Below, in pieces: positions 6,684 to 6,805 of a stretch of DNA of 6,805 nucleotides. Numbering within the stretch: position 1 is the first letter of the stretch; the number at the start of each line of letters is the position of its first letter. The notes beneath the pieces were generated by a model. It was not told the origin of the DNA and made no database searches. It was given only the letters and a program-made list of their open reading frames with translations. The position numbers and the translations under genes are program-made. Origin of the DNA: Bacillota bacterium (lineage in GTDB: Bacteria > Bacillota > Sulfobacillia > JAJZYS01 > JAJYTV01); NCBI GenBank assembly GCA_021810725.1, contig JAJZIE010000133.1, positions 1 to 6,805 of the forward strand, given 5' to 3'.

Positions 6684-6805
6684 CGGGGTAACCCCTTTCC
6701 TTGAGCCAGTTGCGCAGCCTGAACTCCGACACCTTGCCCGCCTGCACCTCGACGCCGCCGATCTCGACGATCGGGACCCTAGCCGCCAGCGGACTGTCGT
6801 CGCCC
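6670..6805 (-). CDS. Glutaredoxin/thioredoxin-fold family protein, C-terminal part only
   Basis: Only the last 44 residues are in the window, ending at TGA 6672-6670. The segment RVPIVEIGGVEVQAGKVSE matches the second half of small glutaredoxin-like proteins: the cis-proline strand (VPIVEI), a G-G turn, then a final helix (EFRLRNWLKERGY). The redox CxxC would be upstream, outside the window. Such proteins reduce disulfides or act as small thiol carriers. The gene overlaps the aminotransferase start by 14 nt (6670-6683) and so probably heads or continues the same operon. The frame is well supported by this overlap and the protein-like composition; the family is a moderate call from a short fragment. 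Confidence 0.6.

Overview
The window is a GC-rich bacterial chromosomal segment with tightly packed, mostly housekeeping genes. Several starts have strong AGGAGG-type ribosome binding sites. A class I cyclic di-GMP riboswitch, a SigO/RsoA-like split sigma pair and an NDSIAT-type MurD together suggest a high-GC deep-branching Firmicute (Symbiobacterium/Limnochordia-like) or a Chloroflexota-type organism. This placement is an inference from gene style, not a phylogeny.

Left part, minus strand (1-2637): a ribosome-associated GTPase gene, typA/bipA, is followed after 49 nt by a tyrosine-recombinase (XerC/XerD-like) gene that runs off the left edge. A 15-bp hairpin with a UUCG tetraloop lies between them and covers the recombinase start codon. 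The recombinase has lost its first catalytic arginine and its beta-strand lysine. typA has no ATG/GTG/TTG at the position set by its strong ribosome binding site; a CTG sits there instead.

Middle, plus strand (about 2990-4131): this is the most interesting block. A well-preserved cyclic di-GMP-I (GEMM-I) aptamer precedes three very small genes joined by ATGA overlaps. They encode a 93-residue membrane protein with about three membrane segments, a 123-residue protein with a sigma-70 region 4, and a 79-residue protein resembling the first half of sigma region 2. This looks like a bipartite sigma factor of the Bacillus SigO-RsoA kind under second-messenger control, with a membrane partner. The leader also contains competing complementary segments that could hide or expose the first ribosome binding site.

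Right part, minus strand (4168-6805): a compact operon read right to left contains the C-terminus of a glutaredoxin/thioredoxin-fold protein, a class I aspartate-type aminotransferase and murD, with 14-nt and 4-nt gene overlaps. murD and the sigma operon converge with 36 nt between them, and no convincing terminator was seen there. Between the divergent typA and riboswitch units lies about 500 nt of apparently non-coding DNA with a possible typA promoter, GC-rich hairpins and an imperfect 23-bp dyad.
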